Source: Rhodamnia argentea (Eukaryota; Streptophyta; Magnoliopsida; Myrtales; Myrtaceae). From it: DNA of 64,000 nucleotides. The translations under genes were made by a program, and so were the position numbers. The notes beneath the pieces are model-generated. The model saw only the letters and a program-made list of their open reading frames with translations. It ran no database searches and was not told where the DNA came from. This document shows, one piece after another, positions 23,595 through 35,736 of the stretch (positions are counted from its first letter, which is position 1; each line of letters opens with the position of its first letter). Location: assembly GCF_020921035.1 (NCBI RefSeq), contig NC_063155.1, positions 24,731,294 through 24,795,293 on the forward strand, read 5' to 3'.

Positions 23595-26391
23595 ATATGT
23601 CTTCTGGTTTTGTCTTGAACATAGGCATGCACATTTACCCTATCCTCTTCTTTGCCTTTTCCTCTTTTATCTTCTAATCCTTTTCTATATCATTGTGGAT
23701 GATGAATGTGCTTGAATTTGGAGAAGGTAGCTTTTTTGTTGATTAGGAGAAAGCTGGATAGGGTTCACTTCACTTTTTGCACAGGATAGTTTATCACGGA
23801 GGTACGTGTAGGAAAGCCCCTCCTACATCCTTTCATTTGTTAATGACACAGCCTTTTTGGATTTGCAATTAGAGCTCTGCAGCCTTTTCATGGGGGTTTT
23901 TTTTTCATGGTTGAAAAGTCACGAAGATTGAGCACAGCGGAGATGATTTGTTTTTTTTATCAACTCATTTGTCACGAAGATCTTTTAGTTTACGGCAGCC
24001 GACCGTGTCATTTTGGAGAGAACAGGCGATTGGAAGGGATGAAGTGCCCTCAGTTCGAGTTTAACAGCAGAGTAACGGAAGAGCCAAGCTCTTCTATGAC
24101 CGATACGGAAAGCTCGTCTCTATGACATTAGGGAACTTCGGAAAATATTGACTGCCCGTTCCTCGGTAAAATCTAGTTCCAAACGAGGGGTTTTCAAACT
24201 TGCCAGCTAATTTATTCGAGTGATCATATGATGAACGTAGGTGCGGTTGTTTTAAGGGAAATCGATGTCTTCAAATATATTTTCTTTAAAATAATGACAA
24301 ACGAAAAAATTATTTTCATCGTTATCCAACATTTTTCATTAACTAATTATTTTTGTTTGATAGGAATGGTGATGTTTAAGAAACATTATGTAAATTATTT
24401 ACTTTCTGATTTGACAATATCCCAAGAAAGGTAAAACATACCTCGTCCGAAGACCATTTTCCAAGACTATTGCATTTGCTGATCATGGAGTTTAAGAAAC
24501 ATTATGTAAATTATTTACTTTCTGATTTGACAATATCCCAAGAAAGGTAAAACATACCTCGTCCGAAGACCATTTTCCAAGACTATTGCATTTGCTGATC
24601 ATGGAGCTTGCAAATCACCATCACGTCTATGTTGAAGTTAAGGGAGACAGTGTTACAACAGTCTAAGCTGATTCTAATCGAGATACTGTTACATCGGTTG
24701 TCACATTAGCCCTGTTTTTTTGCAGCGTGAGGGACAAAACTGCAGCAATCACGCCGTCTACTATCAGGAGTGCCTATGGGTTGACACGTTGAGGCATCGA
24801 TCCTTCATTCAAAAACGAACACACGAGAGAACTATGCTAATGGCTGACAAGAAACCTGGAGACAAACAAGACAAGACCACTGCACTACACCATAATGTCC
24901 TGACATGGTAGCGCACATTATTAACAGGACCAAAACCCCGCCGAGGGATGAATGATAGGATGTCCCGGTCCCTCTTGACTCCCCAAATGAATGTAATCCA
25001 TGGGAAATTATAAAATTTATTTTTCATTCAGTCTTGACTATCGAACAACTATCAGCATTCGCCCACAATCCCCGTAAGGACGTGGCAAAAGACAATTTTG
25101 ATTCTCTCATCCTTGAACATAGCTTACCCTGCAGATGAAGAGATCTAAGGCCCAATTCTCATTACTGATCTTCTATCCCGAAGCCTCATTGCACCAAACT
25201 TCAAACATGCAAAGGCACGGGCATTCTAGAGGCAAATAAATAAGGGAAGGTGCATCTCTAATGCTCGATTATGTGAAACCAACAGATCATTCAAGAGATT
25301 TAAGTGCTACAAGACGGCGCATACATGGTTGCATGCATTGGATAATGTTACCATGGTAAACATGAGAATCACCAAATACTAGGGGTGTATGCATGTACAC
25401 CCAAGATAGGACTTCAGTCATTCAGGGTACACAGATATTTGTTTCTTCAGAATGAGGTAAGCATCAAATTGATTGATTAACCAACCATTTGATCGAACTA
25501 GAAGCAAACTGATATGTTGGTATGGTACTGACAACAAATCACCATGCCTGGCAATCTAAGAGATACGACAAGAAGCAGCTAATCTTCTTTCATGTGAGTG
25601 AAATGAGTAAAGTAAGAGAAACATTGGACGTGGATTTTCACCCCTAAGTGAATCGTATATCTATGTTCAAGTACAAAGGGAAATTATAGAGAAATGAACA
25701 ACTATGACCCAAAAATCAGCCTGAATAGAGGACAGCTATCACTCAAACATCAGCCTGTCGAAAGGACATGAGTCATGATAGCAACCAGGAACACCTATCA
25801 CCAAGCCTTCTGCAATCCCATGAAACCACACAGCTTCGTAGAATCAGACTTACATAAACTATGAGGATAGGAAGCAATGAGATATTTGCAATGGCTATTC
25901 TTGACCTGAAGCTGCTCTATCACTGTAAGTTATCTCAAGTAAAGTTGGTTAGACAGTACAAAGTAAATGAGAACATAAGTTTGTCATGCTGACAATGAGG
26001 GGTCATAATTACTTAGAAAGGTCCCAAAGAAGAAGTCTCAGCCAAAAAAAAAAAAAAAAAAAATGACGACACAGCTTCAATCTCCACCTCTCTTTTTTAT
26101 ATCAATAGCACATGCTGACCAAGCACTGGGGACAGTAACATAAAGATTTGGCACATCCATCATCAAGAAATCATCCACAAGTGTGTAACAAAAACATCTC
26201 TCTTCAAGAACACTAAACTTATTAAACATGCATTAGATACAGAAAATGAGTACAATGCTAACTCCAGGCAGGAGCATAGTTGACGATCAAATGCATGCAT
26301 CTAAGACCAGAGTTCTTATCAGAGCACAGAAATTCAGAGAAGCAATGATCCATCACCGCGCCACAAACATAAAAACTTTTCAAGAAACCAA
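23595..26391. other. Intergenic region downstream of the ORP1 gene
   Basis: It holds the ORP1 3'UTR (probably to about 24.2 kb), an AT-rich repeat phrase block at about 24250-24430, and a perfect 116-bp tandem duplication at 24374-24605. About 1.8 kb of DNA follows in which I see no gene, apart from a poly-A run near 26045. Part of 26.1-26.39 kb is the probable 3'UTR of the microprotein gene on the minus strand. Confidence 0.5.
24374..24605. repeat. Perfect tandem duplication, 116 bp x 2
   Basis: The unit 24374-24489, beginning GTTTAAGAAACATTATG, is followed directly by an identical unit at 24490-24605. I see no difference between the copies. The unit has no coding content and starts in an AT-rich repeat. 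It is either a very recent duplication or an assembly artefact. Confidence 0.9.
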
Positions 26392-26909
26392 TTACGAGAG
26401 TGGATCTTTTTCTCTCGCCTGCTGCTGCAGAAGTTCTTCCCGGACCCTCCTTATCTCTTCTTCCTTCTCCATCCTCTCTTTCTGCATCGAGCAAACATAT
26501 ATACTCACTCCCAAACTCAAAGCAAAAGAAAAGGCAAAGAATCAAATATGTCTGAACCAGCCAAAGGACACACATGTTTCACTAACAATCAATCAGCTTG
26601 TCAAGAGCAACAAGAGCACCATTTTCCATAAAAGCCAGTTATTGAAGCATAAGATGGCTATAAAACCCATCCTAGAGTCTGGGGAATGTAATCTCCTCAA
26701 ACAGCTAATTTCAAACAAACGCATCAAAAATCGAGTTCTTCCGAATCGAAACCCCACGGACTTCAACACAAGCCCAAGCTCAACCTCACGCCCTAACCTA
26801 AAGCACAACTCCGACGACGAGCGCGGGTTATCAACTGCAGATAGCGTTCCAATTGTCTAGGGTTTTCCCGATAGATAGAAAATCGAATGCCTCGAAATGC
26901 GCAATCGTG

Positions 26910-26952
<43 letters not shown>

Positions 26953-27055
26953 TCTCGTCTTGGTGGAGAGCGATCCAGACATGGACTTTGTCCATGGACT
27001 GCCAGAAGATGAAGGCACCAAGAGACATCGCGAAGAATGTGGCCACTTTCACCAT
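26392..27055 (-). CDS. Small membrane microprotein, 64 aa, function unknown
   Basis: Two exons (27055-26951 and 26481-26392) join in frame to 64 aa ending in TAA. Residues about 4-20 (VATFFAMSLGAFIFWQS) form one hydrophobic segment at the very N-terminus. A short linker ending in HQDEK follows, then a charged helix (residues 36-60, KERMEKEEEIRRVREELLQQ) likely to be a coiled coil. The form resembles small single-pass proteins of the mitochondrial inner membrane or ER, such as assembly factors, but I do not recognise the family and assign no function. The ATG at 27055 is used because the upstream extension starts only with TTG. The intron donor is GTCTCTCT, sitting directly on a CT microsatellite. 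Reality is supported by the clean splice join and the amphipathic tail. Confidence 0.65.
26912..26949. repeat. GA/CT microsatellite at an intron donor
   Basis: About 19 GA units lie on the + strand (CT on the gene's strand). The repeat begins within the 5' splice site of the microprotein gene's only intron, whose first bases are GTCTCTCT. Confidence 0.9.
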
Positions 27056-27756
27056 CTTCTTCTGCTTATTCTTCAACCAATTGTCTGCAGAGCGTTCACT
27101 TGGTCATGTCTTCTCGGGCAAAAGGAGATCCCAAAACCAAAACGATATCGCGTTTTGGCCAATCTAAACGACACCGTTTGGCGACCAATTGTTTCTTTTC
27201 ATATTTCTCTTTTTCTTTTTCTTTTTTTATCAATTTTGTTCTCATTAAAATTCATTTAATTTATTTTTATCCGACCAATTTATTTTTTGTTAAAATTATT
27301 AATCTCTTATTTTTTTCCTTTTGGTCGAACTTAATCTCTTATTCGAAGAGGGTTATTTTCAAGAAATTTCTAAAAGCGAGATTAAACACATTTTTATTCT
27401 ATTGTACAGTTTTCGAACCCGTAACTTAGAGATTATTCCGTTCTGTAATCGCCGTGCGGCATTTTACGTTGTCTTCGTAATCGTCATGAGGCAATGCCCC
27501 GAGCATAATTTTTTTGCACGGGGCTCAAATTCGATTACCAAACAGTGACTCATTGATTTATCCGTCTCCAAACTTTTACCATTTATAACTCATAGTAGGT
27601 TGAAGATGATGGCGTTCAACAACGGCAACTACAACACACAAACCAAAGCGAACACATCTTTTTGCATGCCGAGGAGGGAGTTACACAAGCAAAGCATAAG
27701 CATGTAGCTCCCGGATTCTTGATTCTTGGTATGACTTGATCATTGCTAAGCCTTTC
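27056..27756. other. Promoter region of the microprotein gene and SEO1 3' flank
   Basis: Close to the microprotein start there is an 8-bp perfect inverted repeat, CCAAAACG (27137-27144) and CGTTTTGG (27151-27158), around ATATCG. It is followed by the near-palindrome AAACGACACCGTTT (about 27166-27179). The rest is AT-rich with nothing recognised, plus the presumed SEO1 3'UTR from about 27600. Confidence 0.45.
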
Positions 27757-30519
27757 TCAATCGGTGCAGCATCGATACATGATGAATTTCTCCATGACCC
27801 GGCCACACTCGGCGCACACCACCCGCTCGGGGATCGTCCCGGTGGTGCTCGGCAGGATCAGGCGGTTGCAGTGGTGCGGCGTCTGCAGGTCCTGGAGGCG
27901 GTCGTTCAGCGCCGGCAAGAACCCCCTCTGGCCTATCCGGCCCTTCCAGGACTCGTAGTCCGCCAGGGCTGCCAGGATCACGTCTCCCTTGGCCTTGGCC
28001 GTGTCGGTGCCCCGGCATATCACGGCCCATCCCTGGTCGCTCCCGTCGAAGCTGAGCATCTTCATGATCTCCTGCATTATTGGGTCGCTGTCCACGCTCT
28101 TGCCCTGCTGCACCTTGGAGTGCCACATGCTCTCCAGCCTCACCCAGAAGAACCAGATCAGGGTGAGGTCTGGCAGGACGTGGCTCAGGTTCTCTGCCAA
28201 GATCGTGGCACTGTTCTTCCTGACCTTCTCCCTCGGGTTGCTCTTCCCCACGTACAGCATCTCGAGCGGGATCTGCGCTGCTCGGGCTACCGCACGCGCC
28301 GTGTTCGTGAACTTGCGGATCCATTCGATGTCCTCTCCTCCATAGAGGCATACGTACTTCCCTTCAGTTATCTGCGTCAGCAGGAAGCACGTAGTTTCTC
28401 AGATTTGGTTGGAGCGAGCTTGAGAGAGAATAAAGCAGTCGAAAGAGCGGTCTTACCCAGTTGAATATCATTGGCTCTATAGGACTGGCAAGCAGTTCGA
28501 TCCGCCACTTCTCTTCCTTCCAGAGAACCTCCTCCCTATCACTGGTGAATGGGTAAGCCAGGCTCCCCCATATCAACATCATGTGGATCGCATTTGGATT
28601 GGCAACCCGGCCCTGGGGGTCAAGAACCACGAGCATTGCCTTCTTGTTGAACTTCCACACCTCCTTGATGTACTTGATGACCGCGGGATCGATCAGCGTA
28701 GGGTCGACCACCGAGTACCAGGTCATCATTCCTTGTAGAGTCTCGAACTGCTTCTGTTTCTCTGAATCCCACGGGGTCGACCTACCTACGACTGGGATCC
28801 ACACTACCTCGTACTGGCTCTCCATCCTCGTTGGGGCTTGCTTGGCCTCTTGGTACATCTGCTCAAGGACTAAAAGTTCTTCGTTCGGTAGGTCAATGTC
28901 GGAGATCAATAACAGCACATTTCTCCTCCTCAGCACGTCAAGGCCAACCTGTTTTGTCGCAGATAAATCGTGTGAGCCGGTCTAAGAATGTCGTGGACAT
29001 ACTAAAAGGAAGAGATCAGGGGGAAGCAGACCCTTCTCTTAGTAGAGCCATCCAAGAGCGGAAGCTGATCATCTTTTGCATAGATTAAAGCCTGAAGAAT
29101 TTTCATGTTGTCAAGGTGGGGAGTTGCAAATAGGTGCACAAGCTTCTCAAATGCTTCCAAGTGCTTTTTCTCATCTGCATTGGATCAATTTCATTTTCAG
29201 AAGTAAAAAGAAAGAGTGTGATCGGCGTGTTGTACATTGTCTATTCTCGAGTTAGGAGCAATCGACAGGCCTTACTGATGAGCTGATCGCAAAGATCGAG
29301 TTGCTTAGAGAGATGAGTGTAGATGCTGTTTATTTTATGGGCTAAACTCGATAGTTCCCAAGCTTCAGCTGTGGATGTCGCGTACCTAAGACGAGTAAAA
29401 CTTGTTATGACAAGGTCTTGTACGCAGATTGCGACTAGTAATCACTGGAAAATGGTTCATGCTTATATTCTCTCATCAAATTGTAAAGATGTTTTTGCAA
29501 ACGATAAAATGAGGAGCGAGCCTGCAACAAGCATAGGAGAACATACTCGTGGCCCATGCTGATGAGGTTGGTAATTTGTGAAGCGCAGGCCACAATACTC
29601 CGGATGATCCAGTAAGCTGCCGTAGGAATATGAGTGGTAGCGGTCAGAAGTTCTGGTGCATCGGGGCTAATGTATTGAGGTGGGAGCTGCTTGAACTCGA
29701 TGATGCACTTGGTCAAATCCACCATAGCTTTGATGAGGCCGGTAAGCACTTCGAACCTTGGCTTTAAAGTATCCACGTGCTCTAGTGTCTCAGGTAATTG
29801 TTTGAGGGTAGCGACTGCTTTGGCGAGGTAATTGGTAGGATAGAGCTGGGCCAGCATCCAAAACTCACCGTAGTTTATGGAGAAAGCCGCCAGGGCGATC
29901 ACCACCTTCGCATCCCACGTGTAGTTTGAGAGAATGTTGAATATGTTGAGAGTCGTTCCATGAGCATCGCCACCGCCAATGCACTTGCAGGCCATCTGTT
30001 GTGCAAAGAAAGTTTCGATTTCATGTATCAGCACATTTGGCACATTAGGCTGGCCAGAATGAGGCAATCACGAAAGTTGGATCCAGTATAGCACGAAGCG
30101 GAAGGAGTTCGAGATAGTTAAACCGCACACTTAGACAGACCTCACAGGAGATTTTGTTTATGGTGTATGACAAGAGTTCGAGCATCTCTCGGAGGTCTGT
30201 GTCGTCTAGCATGTCCACTCTCGGATGTGCTACCTGCTTATCGGTTATTAGTTTAAATCAGCTATAAATCATGAAAATCTTCTCAGCCAGAAGCTCATAA
30301 AGAGATAGAACGACATACCTGATTTGCCCCAGGGGCGTGGATGATGGGCTTGGCATGCTGGAAGATCTCCTCAATGACGCGAAGGAGATGCGTGACCTCG
30401 ACCTCCCGTCCATCTGGGGCGTGAGTGGACTGAATTTGCTTCAACATTGCATTGTCGTCGGAGGACGAGAACATGAGGCGCTCAGCGCGGCGCTGCGGCA
30501 ATCTTGACACCAGTGCCAT
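27757..30519 (-). CDS. Sieve element occlusion (SEO) protein, copy 1
   Basis: Seven exons on the minus strand (30519-30319, 30233-30141, 29995-29547, 29385-29276, 29174-29032, 28948-28457, 28371-27757) join in frame to 700 aa, the normal size. SEO proteins are the structural P-proteins of phloem sieve tubes, forming filaments that help seal wounded tubes. Recognised blocks are the N-terminal SEO segment (REVEVTHLLRVIEEIF), GGGDAHGTTLNIFNILS with WDAKVVIALAAFSINYGEFW in exon 3, LDVLRRRNVLLLISDIDLP opening the middle domain, and IWFFWVRLESMWHSKVQQGK in exon 7. The C-terminus has the conserved cysteine cluster: C682 and C685 (CAEC) and then YRCC at 695-698. Exon 7 is strikingly GC-rich. The gene lies 1.4 kb downstream of copy 2 in the same orientation, so the pair arose by tandem duplication. 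Confidence 0.95.
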
Positions 30520-31892
30520 GGCTGTAAAGAGGCGGGTATTTTTCCGGAGAGCAGAGGGCAATGGCAGTTATGTTTTCCGGTTCGGCTTGCTTATGTCTGG
30601 AATGACTCTTGAACTTTTATAGTACAATGCAGGGAAGGAATAAAGGTTATTTCCTAGGCTACCTTGCTTCTTGAAGGGGTAAAAATACTACGCCCTGGCT
30701 CAAGTTTAGGACAAGAACTTTGGCCATGTGGGTCCTGAAAGGGCAATTGCCTTTGAACTTTTGAACTGTTAGTGAACAGGCAGAGAAAAGACGCCAGATT
30801 TATGAAATTTAGCTTTCTCTTTTTATCGATGTACTCACGCGATACATTCTTTCACACGACAACTCAGAAATCCATAATTCATTCTGTTTCTGTCAGTCGA
30901 ACTCGGAAACTTCTGTGTACTTGTGAATATCCAGTCTTTGCATCACTTTCCTGACCAAAGTGTCAAACACTAACTTCATGTCTGAAATCCTTGCTCCTCA
31001 AACTTCCAAATCAATGCCAACCTTAATGAAGAGTTACTCATCTTGGTTTTCTTGTTAGGTTGCAATTTTGACAAGATATTGAACCCCCTTTTGTCTGGAG
31101 GATCGATACTGTACTTAATGAAGAACTTATGTTGGTGAATCTGTGTTTAACTTGAACCAACACCGGCATTAGATGCTCGAACCATCTGTGATAGAACCAT
31201 ATTGTATTGCTTGTGCAGAAACTCTCACAGATGTTTTACCAAGCAAAATGGACAAGTTCATCGAATCCAGTAAACATCCATGAACAAGAACACCAACAGA
31301 GTTGAATGTTCTATTTCTCTCGCATCATGAGGACGCAGAACTGTATGTATCTGGCGGCATTGCTGATTTAGAACTCGTCGCAGTACACTAAAATGCTTGA
31401 ACTTTGCCAATTTTTCAGACGCTGAACATCCGCATCTTGAATAATCTGCTTTTTCCTTGAACTCGGATTCGGCGAATTGCTCGTTCATGCCTCATTCATC
31501 TCGGGTAAGTCATTTCTTCGGTCAAGATGAGAATGCTCACTTTTCCTCCTCTTACTTGATCCAAGACTATCCAGAATTTGGTTGTGGCTCCGGCGTCCAC
31601 AGCTTTGAGTCGCCAAGTACATTTTTGTACGACATGTTTAATTTTTAATGGCATCATTGGAGGAATTTTTAACGAAGGCTACATTTGGTTATTGATTGGA
31701 AATTGGTAAATTTTCACGAGATGAGAAAAAGTTTGTGCTAGAATTGTGGGTGCTTTTTAAGAGAATTTGGGCCATTCATATAGAATCCATAGCTACTACT
31801 GCTAGGTAACTCCTTGGGCAGATGATTGGTGACATCTCAATTATATAGTCATTTCACCTCAAACACAAGAGCAGTATGTTTTGCACTCTGTC
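30520..31892. other. Spacer between the two SEO genes
   Basis: It contains the SEO1 promoter side (from 30520) and the SEO2 3' flank. Short frames occur, such as one on the minus strand at about 31258-31488, but none resembles a known protein and no exon remnant of a third SEO copy was noticed. No repeats of note. Confidence 0.5.
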
Positions 31893-34333
31893 TCATTCAT
31901 ACACTAGGAAACTTTTCATGGGGCGCTTGCACTTAACACAGAACAGAATCTTCTCCGCCAACCCTTCCTCAAAGGGAATGGTATCAGTGTGGCTGCATGG
32001 ACCGTCGAGAACAGCCGGCTCAAGAGCCATTCTAAAGGCATTCAAGAGTCCCCACTTCCCCACATTCTGGCCCCATTCCGGAAACTTATCCAGGCACTCC
32101 ACGAGTCTGTTTCCTTGAAGCCTTATCGTGTCTGCAGACGACCCTTTTCCGAAGATTGCCCAGTCCTTGTCCTTCTCATCAAAATCAAGCAGTGCTGAGA
32201 CCTCTTGCAATGTTTGATCAGTGTTGACCGTCTTTCCTAGTCTGAGCTTCGACTTTCTCATGCTCTCCAACCGAAGCCAGAAGAATCGGATTCTTGTCGG
32301 GGAGAGGTGTAGATGGATGTTGGCCGGTATGTACATCATTTGAGCATGGTGGATCCTCTTACCCACATAAACAAGCTCGAGTTGCACACCTTCACTTATG
32401 ATCTCCATCTTGGAGTGAAATTCCTTGATCCATCCCAGGTCGTCGCTCCCATAAATGCAAACATTTTTACCTTGTTCGATCTGAAACGAATGTTGTCTTA
32501 GTAGCAGTTTTCTGTCTATTTAGACAAGGATAGAAATGAACTCTACAAGAAGCAATCGGTATTGGACATAATGAGGAGAGTGTTACGATTATCACGTACC
32601 CAATAGGTCAAAAGCTGATCAATTCCATCAAGCATTAGGTGTAGTCCCCAATTCTCTGCCTCCCAAAGCTCTTCTTCTCTAGAAGATGAAAATGGATATG
32701 CCTTGACACCCCAGATCCTCAACATATCGATAGCATTTAAATTTGTTATTGCCCCATCAGCGTCCATCACTACCATTATAGGCTCCTCTTTATAGTTCCA
32801 CGATTGCTTTATAAAATTCACCGTTGCAGGGCTAAGCAAGTGTGGCCGCCGAAGCGAATACCACGGCATGCAGTTAGATAAATAATCAAAGCTTCTATCT
32901 TCAGAATCTGTCCATGCACAGGAACTTGAAATGGGTACCCACACAATGTCGTAGTTTCCTTCTAAAGTCTTGTTCTGAGGGAGATTATTTGCTTGGTGAA
33001 CTAGCAAGAGCCATTCCTCTGGTGATGGGAACTCTGGTTTGGAGATCAGAAACATAACCACCTTGCCTGTAAGTTCTGAAATTCCAACCTGCCAATAAAA
33101 CAAATGAGGGTGGATTTGATTGAGTTATGTGGAGGGCAAAGAGAATGACAATTCTGTTTGGATTTGTAACTAAGTTGCAAAAGCAAGAAGGCTAATACCT
33201 TTGCTTGTGAACATTTTTCCTTCAGAGGAAATTTATCCTTCAATGAAAACAACGTGGTAAGCACCTCTTGATTGTCTCTACGAGTCTCCCGAAAGAGACT
33301 GACCAGCTTCTGTTCCACCTTTTCCTCTGCAAGTTTAGGGAGAGGCTTAAGGTAATATGCTTAGACTAATCGCATAGGTAAGTATACACGTGAAAGTGTC
33401 TGTATACAGAGAAACATCTGTGGTATTATTTGCAGCCCAAAAGTGTTCAGGTAGTTCTGTATAACCACTCTACTACCTAGTCGGTGAATCAACCCATCCA
33501 CAAGCCTCTTGAGGCGACTGTATAGGTTGGTCAATGTATAGGCCAAACTTGAAAGCTCCCATATTGCAATTGCTGATGAATTCGTACACCTGAAATATCA
33601 TTTCACGCGTCATTTTAGAGCATAAAAACACGTATGCTTCATCATATTTGCAAGCTATCCTACACTTGAATGTTATCTAAAGTGCTACTTGCCATACTAA
33701 TCTAGCTGCCCGCATTCATGAATAAGCATAACCCCATAAACTAGACTTACGAACTCATAACTTAGAAAGTATATAGCAGAATCCAGAAATGGATTTTGAA
33801 ATTCTTAAACCAGTAGAGGTTGTTGGAGGAAAGAACATGCACTTTCCCTGACTTTATGGTCATCAAATCATTCATGTGGGAATAGCTTGTCAAGGAGCTT
33901 CTGACGATCCAAAAGGCTGTTAAACAAATATTGGACTTGATAGTCTCGATGGCCTCTTTATCTGGGTTTAGATGTGAAATTGAAAGGTTTGTAAACTTAA
34001 AGATGCATTTCGCCATATCCAACATCTTCATAATCAATGAGCTTAGAGCTTTAAGTCGACGGTTGAACGCCTTTGAGTTGGGTTGTAGCTGCTTGAGGAT
34101 TGCGACTGATTTTGCCAATGGGTTCCAAGGTGAGAGTTGAATCACGAGGCAAAGTTCAGCATAGCTCATACTGACAGCTGCCAGCACCAAAACCACTTTT
34201 GCATCCCAGGCATAGTAACACAGCAGATCGAATACATGTAGTGTCCTTGCACACATATTTTTTTGACTGAAGCACAGGCAAAGCATCTGCAGGCATATAG
34301 CAAAGCACCTGATATGAGTGTCTATGCTTGTGA

Positions 34334-34374
<41 letters not shown>

Positions 34375-34925
34375 TCAGATGAAATTCTGTGGATGGTGAC
34401 TCCAAGTGGTTCTTGTAACCCAACAACTCCAGCTTGCCTGATATCATCTTCTCGCTTGACATCACACTGTAAAACAGATAGAAACCCATAACAAGGAAGG
34501 AGTCCTGGGAATTCGTGAGAACACAACACAAATTAATGTTACGTCTGCTTCATCACAAGTTCTTTTGCAGCCGGTAATTCATACGACCTCTGTCCCTGAG
34601 GAAAGAAGTCTATGACTCTACATCATGAAGTTACAAATTTCGTCCCTTCTATCAAATAAGAACCTACTAACATGCTAATATGGTTGTTTTGACATATGAT
34701 GGTTTCACTGAATACAGAAAGTAATGGCCAGGTAATGATATTGCTCACCGCTATATCCAAAGAAGTGGCACAACACATCGCATCCTCTATTGCTTGAAGT
34801 AGTAGCTCGGAGTCAAGATGTCGGCCATCTGGATCATGGGCAAGCAGCAGCTTCCTGACCAGCATATCTTCTTCCAAGGATAAACCGGAAGTTGGTAGGA
34901 ACTGATCAATTCCCAGCCAGCTCAT
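31893..34925 (-). CDS. Sieve element occlusion (SEO) protein, copy 2, diverged
   Basis: Seven exons (34925-34749, 34466-34374, 34286-33853, 33589-33477, 33326-33199, 33088-32600, 32480-31893) join in frame to 673 aa. The exon-intron plan matches copy 1, and exon 2 is exactly 93 bases in both. Homologous blocks are YYAWDAKVVLVLAAVSMSYA (exon 3), IAIWELSSLAYTLTNLYSRL (exon 4), VMFLISKPEFPSPEEW (exon 6) and IRFFWLRLESMRKSKLRLGK (exon 7). It has diverged: the GGGDAH block before the exon 3 helix is replaced by LCFSQKNMCARTLH, and the C-terminus stops after CVKCKRPMKSFLVYE, so the last cysteine pair is missing. Intron 2 starts with GC instead of GT, directly on a CT repeat. It could be a functional diverged paralogue or an early pseudogene. 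The frame itself is intact. Confidence 0.85.
34339..34372. repeat. GA/CT microsatellite in SEO2 intron 2
   Basis: About 17 GA units lie on the + strand. On the gene strand the CT run starts one base after the exon 2/intron 2 boundary and fills over a third of the 87-base intron (34373-34287). Confidence 0.9.
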
Positions 34926-35736
34926 GGCGTAAGAGGCTCAAATTATAGGTGAAGAGTGAGACATTCTGTTAGTCTACTGTAATGGGCAGGGCTTTGTAGT
35001 TTAATCCAAAAATTCAGAAGCTTTCTGGTAAAAATGCTTTGTTCTTATAGTGTCTAGCGCAAGTTTCCGGGGCATTACATCAAGCTAGGCTTGTTTTGAC
35101 ATGATTCAACTTCCAAATCAAACACATCTTTCCTCTTTGAACTGCAAGATGACGGAATAGGCCTGGCTTTTGTAAAGTGAAGACAAAGAAAAGGAAGATG
35201 TTCTTGAGTTATTCCATCCAAAGGGGCCTGTTCTGCACTTTCTTGTAGCTCACCCAAGCCCAAGGAGACGATGCTTGAACTGTATCTTTATCTTTTTGGA
35301 TGGAATAAAACCTTTATCTTTAATTTGTTAATCTCGACTAGCGTACAAGAAATGGGGAATCTTTCCTTTTGTGCAGCTGAAGCTGTATTTGGATTGGATT
35401 CATGGATTCAGCCCTTTAAATTCTGTTAGCAGAGAGCATGCTTGAAGTACATTCTGGCATCAGGAATAGACAACTGCCATATGAAATGTCTCTGTTTAGG
35501 AAGTAGACACAAATTGAATGTCTTCCTTCATTGACCCTCGTACTGTACACTAGACGATCACAAGAAAAGAACAAATTCCAACGTCCTCAAGTTAAAGGTC
35601 ATGGCATCTCTGGACACCACTTTAATGAATTCTTTCTTCTGCCTTACAATTTACATGCACGGTCACTTTAATCCGGCGCGTAGTCTGTTGACAACTTGAA
35701 CCAAACCATTCACGACTTCGGCTGGTTATGATTTCT
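34926..35736. other. Intergenic spacer between SEO2 and the GH5 gene
   Basis: About 800 bases hold the SEO2 promoter side and the presumed GH5 3'UTR. I see no gene, repeat or clear regulatory site in it. Confidence 0.5.

Noticed and set aside
26246-26860. 204-aa open frame on the plus strand
   Set aside because: It runs antisense across the microprotein gene's last exon and its intron. Composition is irregular and no domain is seen.
27736-28464. Long open frames (242 aa on +, 201 aa in another - frame) over the SEO1 last exon
   Set aside because: This exon is GC-rich, which opens other frames. Only the frame read as SEO matches a family and splices cleanly.
31258-31488. 76-aa minus-strand frame between the SEO genes
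   Set aside because: It has no match to SEO exons or other families and no splice context.
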